A DNA stretch of 64,000 bases from Solea solea (GCF_958295425.1 NC_081154.1:1302001-1366000); one strand, 5' to 3'; counted from the stretch's first letter, positions 12,901 to 24,632 are shown. Numbers and translations are program-made. Notes: generated by a model from the sequence alone, not told the origin.

Positions 12901-15900
12901 ATAGTATGTCGTCCAAAATCAGTCAAAAAAGTCATAGTATAGTATGTTGTTCAAAATCAGTCAAAAAAGTCATAGTATAGTTTGTCGTCCAAAATCAGTC
13001 AAAAAAGTCATAGTATAGTATGTCGTCCAAAATCATTAAAAAAAGACATAGTATAGTATGTCGTCCAAAATGAGACAAAAAAGTCATAGTATAGTATGTC
13101 GTCCAAAATCAGTCAAAAAAGTCATAGTATAGTATGTCGTTCAAAATCAGTTAAAAAGTCATAGTATAGTATGTCGTCTAAAATCAGTTAAAATAGTCAT
13201 AGTATAGCATGTCGTCCAAAATCAGTCAAAAAAGTCATAGTATAGCATGTCGTCCAAAATCAGTCAAAAAAGTCATAGTATAGTATGTCGTCCATAATCA
13301 GTCAAAAAAGTCATAGTATAGTATGTCGTCCAAAATCAGTCAAAAAAGACATACTTTAGTATGTCGTCCAAAATATGTCAAAAAAGTCATAGTATAGTAT
13401 GTCGTTCAAAATAAGTCAAAAAAGTCATAGTATAGTATGGCGTCAAAAATAAGTCAAAATAGTCATAGTATAGTATGTCGTCCAAAATCAGTTAAAATAG
13501 TCATAGTATAGCATGTCGTCCAAAATCAGTCAAAAAAGTCATAGTATAGTATGTCGTCCAAAATCAGTCAAAAAAGTCATAGTATAGTATGTCGTTCAAA
13601 ATCAGTCAAAAAAGTCATAGTATAGTATGTCGTCCAAAATCAGTTAAAATAGTCATAGTATAGCATGTCGTCCAAAATCAGTCAAAAAAGTCATAGTGTA
13701 GCATGTCGTCCATAATCAGTCAAAAAAGTCATAGTATAGTATGTCGTCCATAATCAGTCAAAAAAGTCATAGTATAGTATGTCGTCCGAAATCAGTTAAA
13801 AAAGTCATAGTATAGTATGTCGTCCATAATCAGTCAAAAAAGTCATAGTATAGTATGTCGTCCGAAATCAGTTAAAAAAGTCATAGTATAGTATGTCGTC
13901 CATAATCAGTTAAAAAGTCATAGTATAGTATGTCGTCCAAAATCAGTCAAAAAAGACATACTTTAGTATGTCGTCCAAAATATGTCAAAAAAGTCATAGT
14001 ATAGTATGTCGTTCAAAATCAGTCAAAAAAGTCATAGTATAGTATGGCGTCAAAAATAAGTCAAAATAGTCATAGTATAGTATGTCGTCCAAAATCAGTT
14101 AAAATAGTCATAGTTTAGCATGTCGTCCAAAATCAGTCAAAAAAGTCATAGTATAGTATGTCGTCCAAAATCAGTTAAAATAGTCATAGTATAGCATGTC
14201 GTCCAAAATCAGTCAAAAAAGTCATAGTATAGCATGTCGTCCATAATCAGTCAAAAAAGTCATAGTATAGTATGTCGTCCATAATCAGTCAAAAAAGTCA
14301 TAGTATAGTATGTCGTCCGAAATCAGTTAAAAAAGTCATAGTATAGTATGTCGTCCATAATCAGTTAAAAAAGTCATAGTATAGTATGTCGTCCAAAATC
14401 AGTCAAAATAGTCATAGTATAGTATGTCGTCCGAAATCAGTTAAAAAAGTCATAGTATAGTATGTCGTCCATAATCAGTCAAAAAAGTCATAGTATAGTA
14501 TGTCGTCCGAAATCAGTTAAAAAAGTCATAGTATAGTATGTCGTCCATAATCAGTTAAAAAGTCATAGTATAGTATGTCGTCCAAAATCAGTCAAAAAAG
14601 ACATACTTTAGTATGTCGTCCAAAATATGTCAAAAAAGTCATAGTATAGTATGTCGTTCAAAATCAGTCAAAAAAGTCATAGTATAGTATGTCGTCCATA
14701 ATCAGTTAAAAAAGTCATAGTATAGTATGTCGTCCAAAATGAGACAAAAAAGTCATAGTATAATATGTCGTCCAAAATCAGTCAAAAAAGTCATAGTATA
14801 GCATGTCGTCCAAAATCAGTCAAAAAAGTCATAGTATAGTATGTCGTCCATAATCAGTCAAAAAAGTCATATTATAGTATGTTGTCCGAAATCAGTCAAA
14901 AAAGTCATAGTATAGTATGTCGTCCATAATCAGTTAAAAAAGTCATAGTATAGTATGTCGTCCAAAATCAGTCAAAAAAGACATACTTTAGTATGTCGTC
15001 CAAAATATGTCAAAAAAGTCATAGTATAGTATGTCGTTCAAAATCAGTCAAAAAAGTCATAGTATAGTATGTCGTCCATAATCAGTCAAAAAAGTCATAG
15101 TATAGTATGTCGTCCGAAATCAGTTAAAAAAGTCATAGTATAGTATGTCGTCCATAATCAGTTAAAAAAGTCATAGTATAGTATGTCGTCCAAAATGAGA
15201 CAAAAAAGTCATAGTATAGTATGGCGTCAAAAATCAGTCAAAAAAGTCATAGTATAGTATGTCGTCCAAAATCAGTCAAAAAAGTCATAGTATAGCATGT
15301 CTTCCAAAATCAGTCAAAAAAGTCATAGTATAGTATGTCGTCCATAATCAGTCAAAAAAGTCATAGTATAGTATGTCGTCCAAAATCAGTCAAAAAAGTC
15401 ATAGTATAGTATGTCGTTCAAAATCAGTCAAAAAAGTCATAGTATAGTATGTCGTCTAAAATCAGTCAAAAAAGTCATAGTATAGTATGTCGTCCAAAAT
15501 CAGTCTAAAAAGTCATAGTATAGTATGTCGTCCAAAATCAGTCAATAAAGACATATGTCGTCCAAAATATGTCAAAAAAGTCATAGTATAGTATGTTGTT
15601 CAAAATCAGTCAAAAAAGTCATAGTATAGTATGTCGTCCAAAATCATTAAAAAAAGACATAGTATATAGTATGTCGTCCAAAACCAGTCAAAATAGTCAT
15701 AGTATAGTATGTCGTCCAAAATAGTCATAGTATAGTATGTCGTCCAAAATCAGTCAAAAAAGTCATAGTATAGTATGTCGTCCAAAATATGTCAAAAAAG
15801 TCATAGTGCAATATGTCGTCCAAAATCAGTCAAAAAAGTCATAGTATAGTATGTCGTCCAAAATCATTAAAAAAAGACATAGTATAGTATGTCGTCCAAA

Positions 15901-17000
15901 ATCAGTCAAAATAGTCATAGTATAGTATGTCGTCGAAAATCAGTCAAAATAGTCATAGTATATTATGTCGTTCAAAATCAGTCAAAAAAGTCATAGTATA
16001 GTATGTCGTCCAAAATCAGTCAAAAAAGTCATAGTATAGTATGTCGTCCAAAATCAGTCAAAAAAGTCATACTATAGTATGTCGTCCAAAATCAGTCAAA
16101 ATAGTCATAGTATAGTATGTCGTCCAAAATCAGTCAAAAAAGTCATAGTATAGTATGTCGTCCAAAATCATTAAAAAAAGACATAGTATAGTATGTCGTC
16201 CAAAATCAGTCAAAAAAGTCATAGTATAGTATGTCGTCCAAAATTTGACAAAAAAGTCATAGTATAGTATGTCGTCCATAATCAGTCAAAAAAGTCATAG
16301 TATAGTATGTCGTCCAAAATCAGTCAAAATAGTCATAGTATAGTATGTCGTCCAAAATCAGTCAAAAAAGTCATAGTATAGTATGTCGTCCAAAATCATT
16401 AAAAAAAGACATAGTATAGTATGTCGTCCAAAATCAGTCAAAAAAGTCATAGTATAGTATGTCGTCCAAAATCATTAAAAAAAGTCATAGTATAGTATGT
16501 CGTCCAAAATCAGTCAAAAAAGTCATACTATAGTATGTCGTCCAAAATCAGTCAAAATAGTCATAGTATAGTATGTCGTCCAAAATCAGTCAAAAAAGTC
16601 ATAGTATAGTATGTCGTCCAAAATTTGACAAAAAAGTCATAGTATAGTATGTCGTCCATAATCAGTCAAAAAAGTCATAGTATAGTATGTCGTCCAAAAT
16701 CAGTCAAAATAGTCATAGTATAGTATGTCGTCCAAAATCAGTCAAAAAAGTCATAGTATAGTATGTCGTCCAAAATCATTAAAAAAAGACATAGTATAGT
16801 ATGTCGTCCAAAATCAGTCAAAAAAGTCATAGTATAGTATGTCGTCCAAAATCATTAAAAAAAGTCATAGTATAGTATGTCGTCCAAAATCAGTCAAAAA
16901 AGTCATACTATAGTATGTCGTCCAAAATCAGTCAAAATAGTCATAGTATAGTATGTCGTCCAAAATCAGTCAAAAAAGTCATAGTATAGTATGTCGTCCA
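6941..17000 (-). repeat. Large higher-order duplications inside the right array
   Basis: Rare variants recur at fixed offsets. At an offset of 6,975 bp: ACATACTTTA at 6,981/13,956 and 7,626/14,601, and the shortened AATCAGTCAATAAAG unit at 8,561/15,536. At an offset of 4,057 bp: GTGTAGCATG at 6,341/10,398 and ACATACTTTA at 6,981/11,038. Offsets change between markers (8,561/11,821 is 3,260), so copies differ by gain or loss of whole monomer blocks, as expected from unequal exchange. Edges are approximate. Confidence 0.85.
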
Positions 17001-17784
17001 AAATTTGACAAAAAAGTCATAGTATAGTATGTCGTCCAAAATCAGTCAAAAAAGTCATAGTATAGTATGTCGTCCATAATCAGTCAAGAAAGTCATAGTA
17101 TAGTATGTCGTCCAAAATCAGTCAAAAAAGTCATAGTATAGTATGTCGTCCAAAATCATTAAAAAAAGATATAGTATAGTATGTCGTCCAAAATCAGTCA
17201 AAAAAGTCATAGTATAGTATGTCGTCCAAAATCATTAAAAAAAGACATAGTATAGTATGTCGTCCAAAATCAGTCAAAAAAGTCATAGTATAGTATGTCG
17301 TCCAAAATTTGACAAAAAAGTCATAGTATAGCATGTCGTCCAAAATCAGTCAAAAAAGTCATAGTATAGTATGTCGTCCATAATCAGTCAAGAAAGTCAT
17401 AGTATAGTATGTCGTCCAAAATCAGTCAAAATAGTCATAGTATAGTATGTCGTCCAAAATCATTAAAAAAAGACATAGTATAGTATGTCGTCCAAAATCA
17501 GTCAAAAAAGTCATAGTATAGTATGTCGTCCAAAATTTGACAAAAAAGTCATAGTATAGCATGTCGTCCAAAATCAGTCAAAAAAGTCATAGTATAGTAT
17601 GTCGTCCATAATCAGTCAAGAAAGTCATAGTATAGTATGTCGTCCAAAATCAGTCAAAATAGTCATAGTATAGTATGTCGTCCAAAATCATTAAAAAAAG
17701 ACATAGTATAGTATGTCGTCCAAAATCAGTCAAAAAAGTCATAGTATAGTATGTCGTCCAAAATTTGACAAAAAAGTCATAGTA

Positions 17785-17819
17785 TAGTATGTCGGGTTAG
17801 GGTAAGGGTTAGTATGTCG
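17785..17819 (+). repeat. Telomere-like 15-bp insert flanked by 10-bp direct repeat
   Basis: Within the penultimate satellite monomer, GGTTAGGGTAAGGGT (17,795-17,809) interrupts the unit. It contains one exact TTAGGG and one TAAGGG variant and is bracketed by TAGTATGTCG at 17,785-17,794 and 17,810-17,819. The sequence suits templated filler or telomeric capture during break repair, but it is short and could have arisen otherwise. Confidence 0.7.
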
Positions 17820-17862
17820 TCCAAGATCAGTCAAAAAGTCATTGTATAGTATGTCGTCCATT

Positions 17863-18075
17863 AAAAGAGTACTTATTTTTATATTGGTATTATTTTTTGT
17901 AATTTATTTACTTTTGGGAGTTTGTTATTTGTACTTTTAACTGAAAGCTACTTGTTTATTTTACATCATTAGGGTGTCTCCTGGTTTAGTATGTCTTCCA
18001 AAATGTGACAGAAAAATCATAGTATGTAGTAAGATGTCCATCCTGTCACAATAATGTCAATGCACTAATCATTTA
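17863..18075. repeat. Right edge of the satellite: decayed monomer and composite-unit tail
   Basis: After the last clear monomer comes about 110 bp of T-rich unique sequence. A decayed monomer follows (agtatgtcttccaaaatgtg, about 17,988-18,008), then tcacaataatgtcaatgcac at about 18,046-18,065. The latter resembles the composite-unit tail gacacaataacatcagtatg at 5,321 and 5,629, suggesting that the long array ends in the same tail as the short composite units. Confidence 0.55.
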
Positions 18076-18078
18076 GCA

Positions 18079-18093
18079 CCACTAGAGGGCAGC
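18079..18093 (+). promoter_or_regulatory. CTCF-like motif just outside the satellite
   Basis: CCACTAGAGGGCAGC matches the vertebrate CTCF core consensus CCASYAGRKGGCRSY at all 15 positions. By simple arithmetic with equal base frequencies about 0.015 perfect matches are expected in 64 kb counting both strands. It lies about 220 bp beyond the last clear monomer. It may be part of a dispersed repeat, since this motif occurs in fish SINE-type sequences; binding is not shown. Confidence 0.35.
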
Positions 18094-18550
18094 ACACGTC
18101 CATATAATCTGTTCCCTCTATCCTCAGTGTGGAAACTTAAAGTCAACTGTGTTTGTAACATCATGTCACATCTTTAATGTGTTCACTCACACATTCATGA
18201 AGCGTTTAAAGGTCAGAGTTCACTGATCTTCACTGTCTCTACTGTTTTTTCCTTTACTGTCTTAACTGTCTTCACTGTCTTTATTGTCTCTACTGTCTTT
18301 TTATTGACTGTCTTTTCTGTCAGTGCAGGGACGCGACAGAGCCTGCATTTTAATGTCCTCTCTTGCAAAAGTGCTGCAATCTAAAGGCCCAGATAATTGA
18401 CCACGTAATGGAGACACTCACGGAGAACACATTCAAAAGGACTTTACACTTTTTACAACCTTCACTCACACTGTGAAGCAGCCACTGAGCCTGTGGACAC
18501 TTCCGGTCCACTGCGTCCTCTTCTCCTTATATAATCAAACAGCAAGGGAC

Positions 18551-18584
<34 letters not shown>

Positions 18585-20009
18585 GCAGACTCAGCAACTT
18601 TCACTGACGGTTAGAAAATGAGGAGAAAGAAAGAATTCCTTTATTCTCTGTGTCACTCACAGTTTACTCACTTTGCTCCTGAATATTTCACACATCCATC
18701 ATTATTATTATTGTTGTTATTGTTATTATTTATTGTTTTTCATGCATAGCCAGGTCTGTAATGCAGATTCTGAATCCTCAGCAAACGAGGCTGCGTCTCG
18801 TTTTTAATTATTATGTGTGTGGTACGAGACATATAAACGAAGAAAGGACATGTAAACATGTCGATTAAAGTCATGTCCTGGTCATTAAATTATTCTGTCA
18901 AGCTTTTTAGCTGCTTTTGTTGAGTTATGTATAATTTAAGGCCTTCGAACATCAACAACAACTCAGAAAACTGTTGTGAAAAGATGTTTTTTATACGTGT
19001 TACAACTGAGTTTGACAAAAACTGTTGTGAACGTGAAGCCCCTTAGTGGGCATCTTTGGTATTGCAGGTGGGCCTCAGGCAGGGATATAAAAAACATATA
19101 AAGGATTTATAAACAGTGTAACACAGTTTTACACACTGATTTGGTCTCACTAAAGACCTTCTTACCCTTTGATATTACTAATAAGTAGCTACTATATATT
19201 ATTTAATTGAATATATATATATAGAGACAGCGAGTCTTCTTCCATTATAAATGTAACATAGCACCACAGAGAGTATGGGAGACGAATCTCTGAGATCTCA
19301 GATATTTGCAAAGCCACAAATCACTATTGCTCATTTTGATCTAATATGCGATAACAACATCTCGTTAATGATTCATAAAGCGTTATCAACGTAATTAATA
19401 ACCTATTTAGAAACCACTTAAAATGCTTGCTACTGAAATAAACCACAAATATAAAGTTTTCCTCCAGGACTTTGTTGTTACCCTGTCTGACCCTCAGTTT
19501 GCACATCATTTTATACACAACCTCAAAACTCAATCTTACTTATTTGGTGTCTTTGGAAAGTTTCAAATCTTGGCTAACTATAATTTAAATGACCACATTG
19601 GTGCAGCTTTTTATAATGTCATATATGAGCCTTGACCAGACTGAAACAAACAACTTTCACACTCATGTGAACACTTTTCAATGTTCTTTTTGCGTGTGAG
19701 TGCAATGTGTCACATTTATCTATGTTTGTTTTTGTGATATTTGCACATGAGTGAGGCCGTTTCTGGTTGCTGCATGTTATGCAGGCGGTCGCCCACTCCT
19801 CCATAGTGTTTTATTTCTGGAGCGGTCAGGAATAGCACAGCAGTCAAATGGAATAGGTTTCTCCTTCATCTTCCTCCATCTTTCTCCTCCAGACAGCGAG
19901 CGAACTCCAGTTGCCTGAACGTGTCTGGTCTAATCACTCACACCGTCTCCCACAGTCACCATGACCTCAATCCATCCTTTGTTCTTCTTTCTTATGCAAT
20001 CCCCTCATC
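18094..20009. other. Intergenic DNA, no gene recognised
   Basis: Contains a degenerate pyrimidine-rich ACTGTCTT-type tandem tract (18,224-18,332), a (CA)15 tract at 18,551-18,581, ATT/GTT-rich sequence at 18,696-18,740 and a short (TA)n at 19,208-19,222. About 18,960-19,050 carries two similar pieces around aaaactgttgtgaa. Small open frames at 19,324-19,804 on both strands lack any recognisable domain and are not supported as genes. Confidence 0.6.
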
Positions 20010-20053
20010 AGACAGACAGACAGACAGACAGAGAGAGAGAGAGAGAGAGAGAC
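20010..20053 (+). repeat. (GACA)n(GA)n microsatellite
   Basis: Compound tract of GACA repeats passing into GA repeats. Confidence 0.9.
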
Positions 20054-20632
20054 AGTGGCTGCTGAGCTAAATCTTGACTGCCCTGCTTCTGTTGCATGCA
20101 TTATGCAATCTGCTTTAGAGGAATCAATACACGATCTATCAATGATGTTACCCTCTCTAATCCGTCTGACACTCTGTAGCCCTGCAGCCAGACAGGAGTG
20201 TAAACATCGCGGTCACACGGACGCTTGATTTAGCCTCAGATTAGACCAAACCAAACTCAAACAAAACTATTTTTGTCCCAGCGAGAGCTGATCCACCTCA
20301 GCCTAAAACCGTGTGACATAATTCCTGGTGTAAGCTTGTGCTGCAACAGAGGACATCCCCAACGAAGGCTCATCTGAGGCCACGGTTATCGTTATTTACT
20401 AAATCCTGCACTGAAGGAGGCAATGTTTTCATTTGATCCAACTTCAGAAAAATTATTAATCCAGGTTTAAATGAAGATTAAGCTCCTTTATTGATCCCAC
20501 AGTAGCCCAAATGTAGAATAAATACAGGTAAAGTGAAAAATAACAACAACAAAAACCAAATACAATTTACTAATACAGAGTGTACACATATAGTATACCA
20601 AGTATTTTCTATTATTTCTTTTTTAGGTGAAG
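20054..20632. other. Intergenic DNA upstream of a long tetranucleotide tract
   Basis: No gene seen. Around 20,481-20,502, tcctttattgatcccacag resembles the 3' tail region of fish retroposons that often end in CTAT repeats. A decayed tail could therefore have seeded the adjacent microsatellite. Confidence 0.4.
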
Positions 20633-20698
20633 CTATCTATCTATCTATCTATCCATATATCTATCCATCTATCTATCTATCTATCTATCCATCCATCC

Positions 20699-20749
<51 letters not shown>

Positions 20750-20846
20750 CATCCATCCATCCATCCATCTATCTATCCATCCATCCATCCATCTATCCAT
20801 CCATCCATCCATCCATCCATCCATCTATCCATCCATCCATCCATCC

Positions 20847-20925
<79 letters not shown>

Positions 20926-20970
20926 CATATATCTATCCATCTATCTATCTATCTATCTATCCATCCATCC

Positions 20971-21001
<31 letters not shown>

Positions 21002-21005
21002 CATA

Positions 21006-21049
<44 letters not shown>

Positions 21050-21094
21050 CATCCATCCATCCATCCATCCATCCATCTATCCATCCATCCATCC

Positions 21095-21128
<34 letters not shown>

Positions 21129-21129
21129 T
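20633..21129 (+). repeat. (CTAT/CCAT)n tetranucleotide tract, about 500 bp
   Basis: Alternating blocks of CTAT and CCAT, with rare CCATATAT interruptions recurring at about 20,653, 20,925 and 21,001. It produces long meaningless open frames (poly YLSI/HPSI) because the period is 4 and the unit lacks stops in those frames. The alternating blocks suggest expansion and internal duplication. Confidence 0.97.
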
Positions 21130-22592
21130 AGTAAAAATGCAGGTAAAGGTGAATTTTTACGAGCATAACTGTTAGCTTATAACTTCAATGACAAATCTAT
21201 AAAACAGACAAAAATCATTGCGTCTTAATCTGTGCAGGAGTTTTAATTGGAAAATAAAGTATGAGGTGTTTTTTTTTCTTTCTTTTCTTTTTTTTTTTAT
21301 TTAAAACACAATTATGAGAGTGTCTCCTGCCTCCTGATTGTAAAAGCTCTCTCCTGTGTGCTGCTGGAGAACTTCATTAATTCCTACATGGTGTTGATCT
21401 CAGCTGAGTCCTCTTCCTCTCCAGGCTCCATTGTTTGCAGGCTCAGAATAATTTGTTCGCGTTAAAGTGGAGCAAAGCTCTTAAACCCAGATTTCCCTCG
21501 CTCATCCCGCTGTTTCCCTCATTCCCTCGTTCATATGCCTCGCTCAATCTCTTCACCCTTTCAATATCAGTGTTTTCCTATCGCGTCCTTCCCGCCTGTC
21601 TCTGAAAATGGAGGAAGGGTTTCATCATCAGGAGCTTCTGCTGCAAAAGAAGCAAACGTGGTTTTAACACTTTAAATGTCCCGCTGTTTTACTTTGCTCC
21701 CATGCAATCCAATTTTCTTTAAACTTGTTCCAAATCAAGAACACGGGTCAACGTCAGAGTCAACTTTATTTCTAGGCCACATATTACAAAGTAAAAGGCA
21801 TAACAACAAGATAGAAAGATCCAGATTATGTAGCACAACTCTGAAATAAAAACTACATCATATTTAATTAACAATGAACAATGTGACCTTTTATTATTCA
21901 TGATGAACAATTTATGGTAGAACATAATTGGATTCTCAATATTGTTGCAATAACTGCGAAAATCTCCTCAACATTTAATTAAAAACTGTATTAAAATGTC
22001 TCGAAAACACACTGACATCACTTTACCTGGTGAGAAACAAATTGGGTTTTTTGGGGGGGAACAATTTAAAGTGGAAAACATCCCAAAATATAAATCATCC
22101 CATCTCTAATCTTAACATTGAACAAAAATAATCCTGATTACCATTTTGGCCACAAGTGAGAAACTCTATGTTTTTATAGACACAACTTAGTTTATATTAT
22201 TAAAATACGTTAAAAACAAAATGACACATCATACCTTCATTTATAATTTTCCTGGAACAAAGAAAGTTTTGCTGATTTTACAGCTCATCTGCAATACCTC
22301 AAACCCCCACTAGTGAGCCACGGCTCACAGTGATGGCACGTAGCTAGCTAGCAAAACCAAATATTCTTCTCTTCCCTGGGAGAAAAAAAAACTGACACAA
22401 AGAGGCACTTTTTTTTTTTTTTTAGGAAATAATTGAAGAAAAAATGGTAGTTAACAAACTTCATCAACAGAAATGTGACCGCGGAGCCAGAGCAGCAGCA
22501 GCGTAATGACCACCAGACGTGTTACCAAAACAAAAACAAGAGGATCTCAAGGATTACCTCTTTAAACTCTCAGTGCACGTGTTAGTGTAGTG

Positions 22593-22593
<1 letters not shown>
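21130..22593. other. AT-rich intergenic DNA, no gene recognised
   Basis: Holds a T-rich tract at 21,270-21,302, and poly-A and poly-T runs at 22,383-22,391 and 22,409-22,423. A low-repeat stretch lies at 21,310-21,680. About 21,745-21,830 (agagtcaactttatttctag) resembles a frequent fish dispersed repeat end. Nothing else can be supported. Confidence 0.5.

Positions 22594-22629
<36 letters not shown>
22594..22629 (+). repeat. (TG)n microsatellite
   Basis: Uninterrupted TG tract of about 18 repeats. Confidence 0.95.
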
Positions 22630-22631
<2 letters not shown>

Positions 22632-23305
22632 AAAGTGTGTATTCTGGGTGTTGTGTTTTGTCTTCACGCCACTGGCGCCAGGCTTGGCACCGAAGAGAGA
22701 GAGTTCAACTCACATGACCAAACTCACAAATCCACCGAGCTTCAGAGAGGACATGAAGACGAGTAGAGATGGCTGGTAATACAAGGTGGGAGACAGAGGC
22801 GGGTGAGGGTGAGGAGAGTGAGAGGGTGAGAGTGTAAAAAACATCGAGATGCTGCTAAAAAGCCATGAAAGGACGGGGGTCAGATTTAAACTAAAAAGGC
22901 AGGAGGGAGGTGCAACATAGGAGGGCATAGGAGGGGTATCAGTGGCAGTAGTTTTTTTATGGGGGTAAAGCAAGGTCACATGGGTAGATCGGGGTAGGGT
23001 GACAACAGAGGATATGGGACAGACGTGACAGGAGGTGTCCCCAAAGCACATAGCTGCAAGAAGACTCCTACAGTTGGACGAAGCCCAGGAAAACTGTGCC
23101 TGGGTACATCGTGTTCACTCTCTCTCTCAGTCTCAAACACACACACAGACACAGACACATGCACACATTAACACACACACACCTACACACATTTACACAC
23201 ATCCACTCAGCACCCCAACACTCCCACGCTCATATTTGCTTGGCATTTCTGAGACATATTGACATGAAAAAAAGCCTAAACACTGTAAAACAATCTGTTA
23301 AGCCT
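22630..23305. other. Intergenic DNA: purine-rich stretch and interrupted CA tract
   Basis: About 22,720-23,040 is G-rich on the plus strand (gagagtgagagggtgagag and similar) and non-coding by appearance. About 23,138-23,205 is an interrupted CACACA/ACAGAC tract. Confidence 0.5.
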
Positions 23306-23347
23306 CACACACACACACACACACAACACCCAAAATACACTTTCACA

Positions 23348-23423
<76 letters not shown>
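23306..23423 (+). repeat. (CA)n microsatellites, two tracts
   Basis: CA repeats at 23,306-23,327 and 23,350-23,423, separated by an AC-rich linker; one CG interruption at about 23,397. Confidence 0.95.
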
Positions 23424-23477
23424 ACCTTGGGTGCATTAGCATAATCTTAAATAATGTTTTCACTTGTAAAATTGCTA

Positions 23478-23752
23478 TTTGTCCCCATTAGGGAAACAAG
23501 TCCCCAAAATGTGGCTGTTTAACCCGGTCCCCACAACATCAGTAATACCAGAATACACACACATACACAGGTTGGCGCAGCCATCCTTTTAAGAAGGACT
23601 CACTAATCCTAACTGTAACCAAACTACAATTCAAATCTCAACTTTGGTTCTGCTACATTAGGACCAGGTTCTGGTCCTGATAAGGTCAGTGATTATGACA
23701 GAGAAGGTCCTAAAGAGGTAACAAACAAAAAGCACACACACACACACACACA
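23478..23752. repeat. GTCCCC-type dispersed repeat fragment flanked by (CA)n
   Basis: Contains tttgtccccattaggga, aagtccccaaaatgtgg and ccggtccccacaacatc, then ggaccaggttctggtcctg, ending at a (CA)n tract (23,732-23,752). Related GTCC-rich sequence with a CA tract is found at 24,440, 28,840, 41,400 and 47,935, which suggests one dispersed family that carries the microsatellite. Confidence 0.5.
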
Positions 23753-24117
23753 GAGACACAGCAACAGTTCACTTCATGTAAACACTAATTAGTGAAGATT
23801 CCACACTGAGCAGCTAATCTTCTGATTGGTTGTCAACATTGATAATGAAGCAGCACTGTGGGAAACCACACAGTATGTAAACAATATCATCATTTATTGT
23901 CCACATATAGAAATGTGTGTTTACTCGCAGAGGAAAACTGGTCCAATATCAGTATAACATCACCATCGCGGTGTGTTGTAATCCGCTCACTCTCCCAGCC
24001 CATGACCACACATGAACTGCTGGTCTACTACTCTTTTATTTAGTATGTTTGTGTCATTTAAATACATTTTAATTAAGTATTTACAACACTCAACTCACAA
24101 TATAACACATTTTAAGT

Positions 24118-24262
24118 CAATAATGGGGGCAACACAACTCCTATGTGCTGCAATGTAAAACTCGTTGATTTTCTCTAGGGGATTTGTTAGGGTGGGGGGA
24201 TGGGAGAGCGTAAAGTTTACAAGGTGACACAAACTTCAGCTTCCACTTAGAAAAAGGCTTGT
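24118..24262 (+). mobile_element. Right arm of the palindromic MITE-like family (fragment)
   Basis: ctcctatgtgctgcaatgta followed by gttgattttctctagggg parallels the right arm at 38,330-38,400 (ctcctgtgtgccgtggcgta, gaggattttctctatggact). The matching left arm is absent. Confidence 0.5.
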
Positions 24263-24439
24263 TTTCCATCATCACTATCTGATTTATCAGATTTATCAGA
24301 TTCATTGCATGGTTACAAATGTTTACGCTGCAGGCAGACACCAGCGCCGGCCGTCATGGAGACAGGGCGGACGTCATTTAGGTCATGTGGACCTCAGCGC
24401 AGAGACACTGGAGCCGGGATATTGCCTGAAACCCTGTAA

Positions 24440-24515
24440 CAGCCTCCATAGGTTAGTGTGTATCCTGGTCCCCATTGGGATATAAAGACCAGCCCACACA
24501 CACACATACACAGCA
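24440..24515. repeat. GTCCCC-type repeat fragment with (CA)n
   Basis: cctggtccccattgggatat followed by cagcccacacacacaca. Same combination of GTCCCC motif and CA tract as at 23,478. Confidence 0.45.
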
Positions 24516-24632
24516 CTCACATCAATTCAGTTGATGTTGATGAGTCACTCGTCCCCCTCTCCCTCATCTGCTATATTTGGACTTATCTCTGGGCTTCAGC
24601 TAAACATTAGAGAGAGAGAAAAGAAACAAGCG

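Larger units (their letters stand above)
5735..17862 (-). repeat. 38-bp satellite array, right block (reverse orientation)
   Basis: About 319 copies of the reverse complement of the left-block monomer, read here as aaaaagtcatagtatagtat followed by gtcgtccaaaatcagtc. Most monomers are 38 bp. Exceptions include 37-bp units (TTAAAAAGTC), units with a 2-bp insertion (TATATAGTATG at about 8,727 and 11,989), and a shortened unit with ACATATGTCG at about 8,577, 11,837 and 15,552. Some monomers carry the perfect palindrome CATACTATAGTATG. The CpG in GTCGTCC is intact in nearly every monomer. The last two monomers, past 17,795, are more diverged and lead into unique sequence. Confidence 0.96.

Noticed and set aside
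1..17862. CRISPR array (regular direct repeats)
   Set aside because: Monomers are head-to-tail with no unique spacers, and the surroundings are vertebrate. It is a satellite.
1..17862. CENP-B box inside the satellite as evidence of a centromere
   Set aside because: No TTCG-N4-A-NN-CGGG pattern is visible in the monomer, so centromeric identity is not claimed.
20533..21175. Two long plus-strand frames of 182 and 211 codons
   Set aside because: They are the translated CTAT/CCAT microsatellite (YLSI/HPSI repeats).
23035..23491. His/Thr-rich frames
   Set aside because: Translated CA repeats.
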